Position numbers and translations under genes: made by a program. The notes under the pieces were generated by a model. That model did not search any database, was not told where the DNA came from, and saw only the letters and a program-made list of their open reading frames with translations. DNA of 64,000 nucleotides from assembly GCF_001039355.2 (NCBI RefSeq), contig NW_019776014.1, forward strand, positions 70,872-134,871. The letters run 5' to 3'. Shown in pieces: positions 1 to 13,400 of this stretch. This DNA is from Lingula anatina. Taxonomy: Eukaryota > Brachiopoda > Lingulata > Lingulida > Lingulidae. Positions within the stretch are counted from its first letter, which is position 1. Every line of letters starts with the position of its first letter.

Positions 1-675
1 ATTTTGTTGAGTTTAGTATAACAATAATAATAATTTATCCAGCTTGAATATAATAAGTAAATATAATGAAATATAAATAAGAAGTTGGCCTGAGACATCC
101 AGTAGAAGTTTGAAATAAGTGATATAAGAGAAGATTGATTGTTAGCCCACACTAGTGTGCCTGATTTGGTCTTAAGTGCAATTTCAGATCACAAATGATC
201 TTACATGGTCTTAATCATTACAGCAGTAGTCTTATAATGGCCTGAATCTGCTTTTAAGATAAAAAATAATCTTATATCTGCTTAAGTGGTCAAGCAATTT
301 CCTTCCCTCACAATGGGGGAAACCTCCCCTCACAATGGATGACACCTCTGCTCACAAAAAGAGAACATGTGAGGGGAGACATGACAACTTAATATGAAGT
401 CAGTCCAGTTATAATCTTACTCATGGTTTAAGACCATGTAAGATTGTTTATGATCTGAAATTGCACTATAAGACCAAATCAGGCGCACTAGTGTCACCTT
501 TGTAAACATTTGACATCATCATTTATATTTGTAGATTGACATAGCCATTTTATGAGCAGTATTTTTTCACATTTTCCAAATTTCTTGCTGTAAGTTGGAA
601 ATAAATTCATTTATACCTGTACTTTGTTTACCGATTGGGGCATTCTATTTACTTCACCTTGCTGTACCCTTGTAG
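1..675. other. Upstream intron of the large modular gene
   Basis: No coding exon was recognised here. The first supported exon starts at 676 inside a codon, so this is probably intron and the gene continues to the left of the window. The only structure seen is the inverted-repeat element at 149-495. Confidence 0.5.
149..495. mobile_element. Foldback/MITE-like element, ACACTAGTG termini
   Basis: The left arm (about 149-214) and right arm (about 429-495) are inverted copies over roughly 65 bases, with a few mismatches. Both arms carry ACACTAGTG followed by GCCTGATTTGGTCTTA. No transposase reading frame lies between them and no clear target-site duplication was found. It is best read as a non-autonomous inverted-repeat transposon in an intron. 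Confidence 0.65.
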
Positions 676-1406
676 AGTACTGTTCAGAGGGGATGATATC
701 AGATACAGGGTTGGCCCCATGTACCATGTGCCCTGCTGACACTTATTTCTCTAACCATACCCACTGCGCACCCTGCCCAGCAGGCACCACCACAAATGGA
801 GTAGAAGGCGCCAAGAACTCCTCAGGATGCAAGAGTAAGTATTGGGGTGAACAAAGAAGGTATGATATTTTTCCGACTATTGGCAGATTTCTGAGTTTTG
901 GTGATGTTGGTGCTTATATTAGTAATGAAATTTTTCTGATTACATGTATCAGCAGATTACCTTATTTTTGGGAACCAAATCTCTCATCCCTGACAAGAAA
1001 ATGTGAAAACTGCATTTGAACTACTGTAATGATGCATTTGGAGGTTGTTGATTTGTTAATATGAAGATTATTATTGTGACAATTAAGATGATCAGGTATG
1101 ATATTTTTCTTTACGCATCCTGTTACCAGTTTATAAATGTATAGCCTGAACTGATAAAATTATATAATGACAAAAGAAATGGAATACTAGATACAACTGT
1201 ATGCCTGGATAATATTGTCATAATTGTGAATATTCCAGCTGAATGTAGACCTGGGTATTTCTCCTACAATGGGAGAGAGTCCTGTACTGCATGCCCTCTG
1301 AACTTCTACCAAAACAGCACGGGGAAGACGACATGTTCTCGGTGTTCCACAGACTCCGTCACGACCCAAGTGGCTTCCGATTCCATAGATAATTGCACCT
1401 CACAAA
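676..1406 (+). CDS. Exons with GCC2/GCC3 modules 1-2
   Basis: Exons 676-834 and 1239-1406 each encode one module of about 50-55 residues with the pattern CxxG...C..CP...Y......C..CP.G..T......C, typical of the GCC2/GCC3 (ephrin-receptor-like, TNFR-like) family. Both exons begin after one base of a codon and end one base into the next (phase 1-1). N-glycosylation sequons such as NHT, NSS and NST are present. The exon at 676 starts mid-codon after an acceptor ending TTGTAG, so more exons lie upstream. Confidence 0.8.
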
Positions 1407-4400
1407 GTAAATTATCACTTTTATAGCAGATATTTTTTAGCTATAGGCTAACTAGGGTGATTTTAGGCCATCGCAATTAGACCTTGATTTGAAGTGTATG
1501 AAGAATTTACATTTAAACCAAATTGGACTGTATTAGACTGTTGGCATGGTACTATTGTTCTTGGAAAATATAATGGTTTATTTTCATTGAATCATCAGTA
1601 AAAATAGCAAATCCAGTACAACTATGTTGCACACATTAAATTTTTTGATAATTTATTCATTTTCCGGCCAAATGTTGTATGATTGTCATAGGTAGACTCT
1701 TTATGTTTAGAACTTTGTTTTGCCTATCTCTTCAGGTAGCTTGTGTACCAGGAATGACACATGTCAAAATGGCGGCACCTGCACTGTATTGGGTCATGTA
1801 GAACAGTGTCTGTGTCCTGATGGTAGGTGAACCTATCTCGCAACATTTAGTCTAATTAAATATCTTTGGTCAGCCTTCAAAACAAATTTCTCCTGAAAAG
1901 ATGTTTAGCCATGGCAAATAGTTTTTAAACAGGTTATTTTTTCCGTTGTTGCAATTGATTATATTGCAAACAGGTTAAATCTTTTTATTTGCTTTTATCA
2001 AATTATGTTTGAGCAATGATGAAAAATGTACCTGTTGAGATGGAGTCAATTAGGCTCAAAATGTAGGATAAGAGTATCAGTTTCATGTATGAATTATTCT
2101 TTTTTTAAAAAATTGATTTTCTGACAATTTAAAGATATTGATAAATTTACTTTTAGTTCTTAGTGACTTGAATTATATCTGTTATATTACCTTATTTTAC
2201 AGGTTACACAGGGCAGTATTGTGAGGACACCATCAATCCATGTGATTCCAATCCTTGTTTTTATAATGGTACATGCATGCCACTAGGGGGTCTACAGTTC
2301 AGGTGTGACTGTTACTCAGGTAAATTCACCACAACCCTATTGACAATATTTCATCACAGTTTATTTTTTCATTGCCCTAGTGAAACCAGCTTGATACCTT
2401 GTTTGTGTCTTTTGTAAAACTGGTTAACCTTGCTTAGTGGGATCTGGAATCCCCTGTGTTATTGCATATTTTAAAAAAGAGTGTTATAACATATAAGTCA
2501 ATGGAAGCTTCCTCTATTCCTGAGCAAAAAAAGGCTGTTCTTTTCTATCCCTCACTCCATAATTTTTTTCAAATTTCAAGTTGGAAATGCTTAGTTAATT
2601 AATCATTTTACTTTAAAGTAGCACAGTTAGTTATTGTAGAAAAAATCTTCCCTACATTTTGAATTCCAGAGAGCCAATAAAAAAAACATATCCCCAGTTG
2701 CTTTATGAGATGAATAGGATAGCCTTTATTTCCTAATAATTATGAAATGTTGACCTAAGCTGATTTTGACCTAATCCCACGCCTGACATCCCTCTTTGTT
2801 TGGAATTTTGCTCTGTATCCTGTACTGATCAATGAGCTTTTCAACATTCTGGCTTCCTTGCTCTCCCCTCTAGCTATTGTGTGCACTATGGTTAATGAGA
2901 CCAGCAACCAGACCTATAGTGGTGGGGCAGATGAAGCTTCAACAGTACCCAGCCTTGCAGCTTGCCGGGAGAAGTGTGTTAATAGTTCCCAATGTTCAGC
3001 TATCACCTTCTCTAGTTCCTCTGGCTCTTGCATCATCTTTTATGCCCTCTCTGGAAGAGCTCTTACTGCCTCAAGCCAGGCTGTTGTCACTTTTACCAAA
3101 TCATGTAGGAATGTTTCAGGTAAGTAATGTTGATTTTGTAAATTATTTCCTAAGTATTATTTTGTTACAAAGCAGATCAAACAAACACGTTTTTTACATC
3201 CATTTTGTTATTCAGTTATTCTTACTGGTTATTTTTTATTGATTGTTCATTCTGTTGTTTTAACAATCAATATAAATGCTGGAGTTTCCAGAATTAATTT
3301 TTAATTTTAATTTATATTTCATACTTTGAAAGTGTTTTTTTTAATAATTGTTTTATAATAGTTTTATTTAAAAGATGCAGTCAAATTTTAACCAATTTAT
3401 CTTTATTTTAGACTTCAGTGGACAATTTTGTGAGAGTGAAACTAATCATTGTTTGTCAAATGACTGTCAAAATGGAGGAATGTGTCAAGATTTAGTTGGT
3501 GGATTCAAATGTTTATGTCCATCAAACTCTATCTATTCTGGACCAAAGTAAGTCAGAAAAAGTAAAATACCAATCACTGAATTAACAAACCACAGCCCAA
3601 TTGTTGTATCTATAATCTTTGCATAAATCTTTGGCTTGTAATGTTTCAGTAATTTAGTGCTGTCTGTCTATTCTGTATATTATGCAGTGTATCTACAAAT
3701 AAACTTCAAACTTCAAAAACTGAGAAAAAATTAGATGATCACAAATGAGAGTTCTATTACATATGTATAATTATGGATCCATATTCCACATGTTAAAACT
3801 TAAAAACTTACTGTATCACATTAGATTGATACATCATATTATGTAAAGTATATGAACACAATATCTAGGTGCACAGACTCTACCCCAGTGTGTGATCAGC
3901 CAGCCAATGCCTGTCAGAATGGCGGGACATGTCGTCCAATCTTTGGGAACATCCGCAGTGTGTGTAACTGTGTGGCAGGATTCACTGGGAGGAACTGTGA
4001 GACCAACATAGGTACCGGTATAGCACAAATAGGGATAACTCATGTTTACCTCTGCACTATAGAAAGTTCATAATCCAACTTTGGAATTTGCTTAAGTAGA
4101 ACGGTATGAAGATATTAGAAAGGTACTAATTTTTACTTTGTAAAGTTAACTTTAGGAAAAGTAATTTAAAATGGGTTGTCACAGCAAGGTGCACATTGTA
4201 GGTTTTTGATAATTTGATACAATATTTTACTGCCAGTTAATGTTTTCTGGAGAAGAAAATTTTGACCTCTGGAAGTTTACAGCAGTAAAATGTTCAACAT
4301 TTCAGATGACTGCGAGGCCAACCCATGTCTAAATGGTGGGGGCTGTACAGATGGTGTGAACACACGCACATGTAATTGCACACATGGATATACTGGAGTC

Positions 4401-7400
4401 AACTGTGAAACTCGACTTGACATGTGTGCTGGGATAACATGTGCTGGCAAAGGAACATGTGTAGATGACTACACATCTGGGAGAGTAAAATGTCTGTGTG
4501 AACCTGGATATACTTCAGGTATGATATGATGACAGTGTTTAATAAACAAAGAGATGTGTAGACCATATGGCATAGATGATGTATGATTATATTTTTTTAC
4601 TGCCAATCAAAGTGTATGTAAACCAGGTTGGACCATCATTTTTATACTGAATGCCACAAAATGTTCAAATTCTTCAGCTGCTTCTATTGTTATAGGGCTT
4701 AGTTTTTGGAATTTGAATGTAAACCCCATGCACCATATTTGATATGCACCACATAGACCAACAAGCAAACCACACCACACTCAAGTTTTAATATTGATGT
4801 TTTTCAGATTTCTACTGGACAGAGTGGCTGGACAATAGTCCCACTTCTGACGGGGATGACCAGACAGTACAGACTTTGGTAATATTAGATGTTATAGTGT
4901 ATAAATTTTAGTCATTGTTGATTTTTTCTATAAGAATGATGGGTTGATGTGCAAATGTTTTCTAGAAGTTTTGTTCCTTTCTTTTGAAAAATTAAATTAG
5001 AAATAGAGTTTAAATTGAAATTAAAAATGGGTTTCTTATGGAATTTTTATTATATTTATTTTATTTAATTATAAATGAACATATTGATTGCAGGGGTCTT
5101 CTGTGTGTGAAGGCAAAGTTCCTGTAGAGATCGAGTGCCGTCTAAAGAACAATAAGACTGTCCCGTACACGTCTGCTGGAGACGTCCTCCAGGTGGACTG
5201 TACTCCGCAGGGGGGACTTCTCTGTCTCCATGGCAACCAGACTAACAACCAGACATGCTCTGACTACCAGGTCAGGTTCCGCTGCACAGGTGAGGAACAG
5301 GATGAGAGACCTGAGGGGATGACAGGGATTTTTTTTGTTTGGTGGAGTTTGCCAACTCTACACATTTATGCATATTCTACAGAGTTTTATTTTGGACAAT
5401 TTTCCATTGTTTGTAGTTGTTATTCTATTATTAATTAGATGCTGGGCAAGAGATCTAGACATTATGTTTGCAATTTTGGTTTGCTTGTCGGTCTATGTAT
5501 ATATGTGTGTAAGTATGTGATTTAGATATTCATTCACTCCATTCACTCCCAGTCAGTGCAGCCTTACTTAGATTTTTTAAATGATATGTTTTTATTTATT
5601 AATTATGAAAAAAAATTACATGTTTACATGTTTTATCGAGTCTGGTCATCTGTCATATGTCTTTATTCTATTTGTGTAATTCTTTTGCTCGGATGAATTT
5701 TAAAATATTGTAGCTATTTTGAAAAGAATTAGACCTTTTTTTAGTTTGACAAAACAACAGGTCATCTGTGTTTTATTTTAGTGCCAGATGATACATGCAG
5801 GCAAATAAACCTGTGTAATGCAGAACCATGTGTGCGCGGCGCATGCACCCCAGGGGAGAACACTTTCACATGCACCTGTCCACCAGGCTATAACGGAGCA
5901 AGGTGTCAACATAACATTGATGAATGTGCGTCTGACCCGTGCTTGAATGGAGGCACCTGTATAGATGGCATTAATGGATATACATGTACATGTGCCACAG
6001 GGTTTACTGGTATGCAGTCTTATATTTTTCACTAAGAGAATATCATGCTTTTAAATATCTCAGATTGTAACTTCTCATGGTGTTAAATGATTCAACAAGA
6101 AGTTTTAAACAGTAATATAAAGCACTTATCATCATTTTCTGCATGTTATATAAATACCTGGCTCATATTTTGCTTTTCATATTTTTATAATTCAAAGATG
6201 TTTTTTATAATGCAAAGTGTTTCTATTCCACAGGTTCCAAATGTGCCACTAATATAGACAACTGTGTTAACAATACCTGTGACACTATGGGGACCCTGCG
6301 CTGTGTGGATATGGTGGACAACTATAGGTGTCACTGCAAACCAGGATACACCGATGTCAACTGCTCTGTAAGTCAGGAGCAACTTCTGTGAATGTTTTGG
6401 TGGATGAAGCACAGCTATTCTTATACTCAGAGACTAAGAGCCCATTCCCAATGAAACTAGCATTCCACATAGATCAATCCAACTCAGCAGGGAATCTTGT
6501 GATTTACAGATTAACATACCTCCTTTTGTTTCCAAAGTGCTCATATAAGCACCAGCATTTCCGTACAGCTACTCAATGACAGGAGGAGGTGTTAATCTGA
6601 TTGCATTCAGCGAGAGTCCCTGCAGAGTTGTATCAAACTGAGTAGAACCATAGTTTTAAATAAAACAAGCCCTAAAAAAACAAGATTCACACAGTTTAAA
6701 GGATCTTCTATCTATGGACATTGATCATGTTAGTGATTTCTTGCCTGAGAGTGTCTCTGTGAAATAACCTGGTAACATTAAATGAAGATTACATGGTTGC
6801 TTATATTAATAAACATTACAACTACACATACAATGTAAATCTCACAGTAGGGTGTAAGATTTAAATGTCCTCTATATGTTAAGGGGTTAACAGTATGAAA
6901 TGTTTTTTATACCACCAACAAATTATCTTGCTTGTCAATATAATAAATCAAATAAATATCGATGATATAAAAAAAAAAACAATTGTCTAACCATTGGTGC
7001 ATTGTGACCCCCTGAGCAGCTACTGCTTTGAATTCTCAGACACTTTATCTTGTCTTTTTTTCTCAGACTGACATTGATGAGTGTGCCAGTAACCCATGCT
7101 TTCACCAGGGAACCTGTGCACAAGGAGTTAACAGCTTTAATTGTACCTGTCCCCCAGGCTGGGAGGGAGACAGGTGTGAGAGGATGACAGACATTTGTAC
7201 CAATACTACCTGTGGACGAGTGGGCACCTGTATCAACCTCTTTAATGATTTCTTCTGCAAGTATGTCCTTCCAAAACTGTTTAACATATGACTGTCAGAA
7301 GAATCTAATTTAGTCTCTAATGGGCATCTACAAAAATATGGTAATGCGTAGATTTTTATCTAGTAAATTCTGATAGTCTTTGTTTTAATATGTAAACTGA

Positions 7401-10400
7401 ATAGGTGTATTAATATGTATTTTAAGCACTTATTAATCCCTGTGTTTCAGCTGCACTGCTCCTTTCTATGGCCGTACATGTAGTGAATCCCCTGATGTGT
7501 GTGCCATAGCTAACCCATGTATTAATGGAGGAACTTGTGCTGTCTGGAATAACTCCACTAGATGTGACTGTCCACTGGGTAAGTCAAGAATTGCCTGGAA
7601 AGTGATGCCTTTATGTTTTATTATGTGATTAATTTGGTTTGCTTATTGATTGGCTTTTACACAATTTTCTGTTGTAAGTGCTTTCATAAATTTGGAAATA
7701 GTGGTTAAGCAGCTTTGTAAATGCAGTTTACTATAGAAAAATAATATTTTGTGTCTTTTTAAAGAACGAATCAACATAATTTGACCTTGACCTTTCAGGT
7801 TATTATGGTGATGGATGCCAGCTACAGCGTGACTACTGTCTGCCCAATCCTTGCAGACACCAAGGCACATGTACAGTGGACGGGTTAAATTATACATGTG
7901 CTTGTGTTCCAGGTGGGGGAAACATGCTTAAAAGTTTTCCACAGTTAATTTTCCTTTTGTCATATATTTAGAGATTTTATAAGCAACCTATCTGGGACTT
8001 TCTCAACAAATCAAATTTTTTAGAACTAAAAGCAATTTTCTCTTACTCGTAATTTGACATTGCTCGATCTGTCCCTGCATTTGGATTCAAAAAAATATTC
8101 TAATATTTCTGAGTGGGCATGGATATGTTTTACCCCCTTTCCCCATCCCCTGTTTGTATATATCAACCAAATTATATCAAATTCCAGATTATAAATGTAA
8201 TATTATATATGGTTAAAACTTCTCTTCAATAAGGCATAACACTGTATAAGAAATGTTATTTCTTAGGTTATGATGGCAGAAATTGTGAGGATAAAATTGA
8301 TTACTGCCAAACCATGCCATGTCCAGCAGGTGCTGAGTGTATCAATGATGTCACCTCCAGGACCTGTATATGTCCCTTAGACAAGACTGGACCACAGTGC
8401 AACAAAGGTGAGACAATGGTAAAATATTTATGGAAAATTATAGAAATGTCTATAAATATCACTATCTGTGGTCCATTTTAGATTCATTATAGGTCTGAAT
8501 TATATATTTTACCCAGAATCAGATTTCACATATACTGGAATCAACTACTTTTTATGCAGAAATTTAATGCCAAATTTAAAGACATTTGTACAATATTTTT
8601 TATGTCTTCATTCTGTCCATTCATTTAAATGAAATACAAGTCAGTGTGCTCCTGCACATAACATTTCTTAATACTCAAGGAGGTTTATCATCTATGTTCT
8701 ATAGCTGTCCAAAGAAATTCCACATTTATTTTCTCCTTTCAGACATTGATAGAGACTTTTCCCTCTGTTTTTACTCAAAGAAGAATGGAATGGCATCCAC
8801 TGCAGCACCGTTCCCTCTGGGAATCACCACTTTTTCTGTTGGGTTCTGGATCAGGCTTTTTAATGTCAGGGATACTGGAACATTCCTGACTATATATGGT
8901 TCTGCGTGAGTGAAGTTTTATCAGTAGAATTTTATACTGCTAGTTTTTGATTAAAAAAATTGCTGTGGTGAAATTTTCAAGAATTTCCTTCTTTTTATAT
9001 GGGAAGACCATAAAAATTAATGGAAAATATGTATGGAATGATCAAAAATAGGACAAAAAGGTTATTGGAAGAGCAGATTCCTCTCCTCAGCCAGCATTCA
9101 TTTTATTGTCCCTAAAATTGTGACTTTTTGTCTTCATTCAGCTAGTGGTTCATACCCAAAAGATGGCATCACCTCTCTGATCTTTTAGGTGTCTTTGTCC
9201 CTTAAATTGTGAATTTTCTTTAAATAAGAGATACATACTTTTTTCAGGAGCAACACAACAGGAGCCAACAAGACAGTTTTCCTGCAGGCTCACAGTAGCG
9301 GCATCAACATCACTGATCAGTACATCCCCTTTGATATGTCCATACTGAATCAGCTTGGGGTACAAGACAGGAACTGGCACTACCTGATGCTTCAGGTGGA
9401 CAATGGAAGGACAACTCTGTATTTTGATGGCTTTAGGAATCCTACAACTGTCACGGCAGCAGGTGTTCCAAATTAGTAAGTGTGTAGATTTGTAAAGTCT
9501 TGTAAGCTACATTTTTAATATGTATGACTTTCGTCAGGCATTATGGGTCAGACTGTCAGATGCACCATTTAAGATATTATGCATAAATTGGTTGACGTCT
9601 ATGACAGTGTGTGTATTGGTCTATTCCAGTGGTTGGATCATAGTAGGAAGTACTGAAGGCTATGTGGATGGAGGGACGGGAGGTTTTCAGGGCTGCCTGA
9701 GTCGTTTAGATGTCTGGAGCAGTCTTGTATCTTTGTCAGATCTTTCTAAATTGTATGAGTTTAGGACAACATTTTCTGTATCTGTTCACTTGATTGCAAG
9801 GCCAGTTGAATTCAATCTACAGGGATTAGTTGAGAAAATCTGGCCAAGCAACATCACTCAAGAATATCCACTTCCCAGTAAGTTGTTGATACATGTATTT
9901 ACTCATTTGCTTTTCTCTCCTTTGATGCAGAATAAAGCCACTAGTTGACATTAATTTAAGTTTTTGATGTTTACTTTTAATAGTTTATTGATTATTTAAA
10001 AAATTAAACTGTATGCTTTGGTTAAAAAGCGTTAATTTTAATCCCATTATTAGGCTATAAGCATTGCATTGTGAAGATTGTTATGTGTATAAAACTACAA
10101 ATAGCTGTGAGACTTTTAACAGAAAAACTATTAATTCTTATAAAATGGAATTACATGTGTGCATTTTAGCACTGGTTTTTACATACATGTATACATTTGA
10201 AAGTATGAAAGTCTCAAAAAGACTAGGCCAAAGTCCATTTTCTATTGTCCAGGTGGTGTCCAGCTTGCAGTGTCCACATGTCCAGCAGATCAGCAGGTGG
10301 TCAGCAGACAGAGGACAGTGGAGGGGAACTGGCAGGAACCAACATTCCAGGGTCATCTGCCCAGTACTGTCATCTCTAACTACAACAGAAGTAAGGAGCC

Positions 10401-13400
10401 TTACACTGGGAAGGAAAATTAATTAGTTTGTGAACTTTTTTGTATTTTCTGATGCAGAAATATTGGTTTTTGATGTATTTTTGAATATAAAAACTTTAAA
10501 TACTGCAGAACTATAGATAAAACTTGTTTTGGACAAGCTATAAGAGATGCAAAACAGCTGTCTGAAATTAATATTTGCAGGTACATTATTGTTCTGTTTA
10601 TGTTTCAAGATATAAAAAAAGTAACAAAATTTGCAAATGTAACAAGCGTAATATTTTAACAGTATTTAGTAAGTGTTCAAATTCTTAAGGTTTTTTTTTC
10701 ATTATTTAGGTTCATCCTTTACTTGGGGCAAATATGAAGTTGTCTATTCTGCCTGTGATTCTAAGGGAGACTCTGTCAACTGTGGCTTCAGTTATTATGT
10801 GAAATGTAGGTCTTATTTTTTAAGACCTTTTTTTAAATTAAATTAATATAATAAAGCTGTATTGAAATTGTCAGTAGTGAAGTATTGAGATATGCCATTT
10901 GATGATAAATTTATTATACAGTTATTTTCTATCAGTTTGATTTCAAACTTCTATCAGTTTTGTACTGATTTATGATTTACACGCGTTGAATGTCCTACCT
11001 AAAAAGATAAATATATTTGTTAATGACACATTTACAAAAGAAAGGACACTGAAATTTCAGTTGATGACTGTACGACCCCTGATGCCCCACGTAATGGCTA
11101 CCAGAACTGTAGCTCCAGTGCAGATGGCCAGTTTAAGACCTGTATGGTGGCCTGTGACCCTGGACACGCCTTCCTTAAACCTGTGCCCAAGATGGGCTAC
11201 ACCTGTGGGCCCTCTGGTGTCTGGGATCGTAAAAACCCACAGGAGAAATTCATCTACCCTGCTTGTGGAGGTAGGACTTGGGGAGATGTGGGAAGGGGGG
11301 AGATGGGGCTGGGTTTGCTCCCTTATTCAAGGGTATTAGCATTCCTGGTGAAAAATACTCTATAGAAACCAAATTTTTATTTAATTTAATTTAATTTAAT
11401 TTAATTTAATTTAATTTAATTTAATTTAATTTAATTATTTAATTATTTATTTATTTATTTATTTACTGATGTCAGGTCCTGGCTTGAATTTTTTAAAAAA
11501 TTTAACCACATTTGTATATAATTTCTGAATCGATATTTGAGGATCTATCAACCGAATAAACCAAAGATTTTAATCTTTAAAATTATAATAGATGAATGTC
11601 ATCTTATTTGTTTTTCAGTTTTGGAATCAAGTAAGGTTCGGATCAATTTCATTCTTAGAGTGAGTCTAAGTGGATTCGTTGACTGTAATAATGAGGGGCA
11701 GAAGAACACTATGATAGGTAACCTTAGAAACCGTGTCATCACCCTGGCAAACACGTGGCAAGGATTGTGCACTGCTTCATGCGGGAATGTGAAAATAGTC
11801 ATCACTGCATGTAATACTTCAACAGCAAAGAGAAGAAAGAGGGCAACAGGAGAAGTGGCTACTGTGGAGTTTACCATTGAAAATGCAAAGTAGGCTCACT
11901 ATGTCTATTGCAGTTTTGTAGAGTTTGATTTTTATAGTCCTGCAATACTGTATTGTATAATATGTATGACATAAGTTTACCTAACCCTTCACACTATACA
12001 GCGTAATAATAAAGTGTTGAGTCTTACTGCTAGATATATTACCTAAATGTTCTATGCTTAGCAGGCAACAATATCTTCTCATCAACAAATTGCAAAGTTT
12101 CAAAATTAAAATGATAAGAAATATGTAATACATGTGATAATACACAATTGTCTTTTTGACTCTTTAATTCCAGTGAAACACTGTACAATGTTAGTAGTTC
12201 TGACAATGCCACTGCAGTTAATGTCATAACTCAAGCCTTGCTGCAAGATGGGCTGTTTGATATTAGTGAGGTAAGTTATTTGACTGTTGAGATGATTATG
12301 TTTTGGAACTTAATCCAGTCTTATGTATGGCATTGCCATTTATGAACTGGAGTTACCAATTAGTGACTTTGACTGTTGAATTAATGACACAGAACCCGAC
12401 TTGATACTCTAATCATTAGTACTGTTACAGTATGCAGTAACAAATATCATTCAGGCCTTTGAATTCTGGCCATCACATCCTAGCTGGGTAACTGGGTCTT
12501 GATGAAAACATCAGCTTACCTTTTTCATTATTAATGGAAAAATAGGAAAAAATGTCAGTTCTTTTTAACTAAAATCTCCCATTCAATCTCATATTGAAAA
12601 TAACCTGCAGTTGAGGTGCCAAACCTATGTGTAAATAGCAACTGACCCTGCTAAAAGCCAGTTGAAACCTGACAATTAAATCTTTCAGAATCAATAAGAT
12701 GGTGCTCAGAGTCCATACTGATACCATAGGAATATTAGAATGCAGATCAAAGTCATTGATTTTTGGTGATTGGAGTCACTAATTCACACACAAATGGAAA
12801 TTATGCTTCATGACTCATGAGGCTTATTAATGAGAAGATTCAAATATGCACGTTTATTGACTATACATTATTTGTTAAGAAGCATCCTTGTCAATCTTAA
12901 CTTCTTGTTTTAAATTTACAGTTACATGTACACCACTCTCAAGAGATCTCATTCTTGAGACAGATATGTTAAATAACTGACAGTACTGGGTATCACAAAG
13001 AAACATTTTTAATTGGGCAGAGTATAGATATTTGACTTATTTCTTCAAAGATTGCTAGCGGCACTTCCACAGATACTACTGGGAGCAGTGTAGTTGTTCA
13101 GACTACTTGTAATGAAGGTTTTCAAGTTGTTGGCACACAGTGTGGTGAGTAAACTTGACACTGGGAGAGTGAGATTGATCAACTGTATCAAAGAAAATCC
13201 AATCTTAATTTACCATGTTTTAAAGTTTTCCAAATTTAAAAGACACTCTTTTTGTGTAATGTAAAAATCTGTATGATAGGTGAGATGGATAAAATATTGC
13301 ACTGAGAACATGCAATAAACATTAGTATTATTTATTTATTTTTTATTTTTGCGCTTATCCTTTTTGGCAATTTTGTCATCATTACTTTATTTTATATATA

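Noticed and set aside
1187-7287. Minus-strand open frames opposite EGF and GCC2 exons
   Set aside because: They are shadows of cysteine-rich plus-strand exons, with no splice-consistent continuation or domain.
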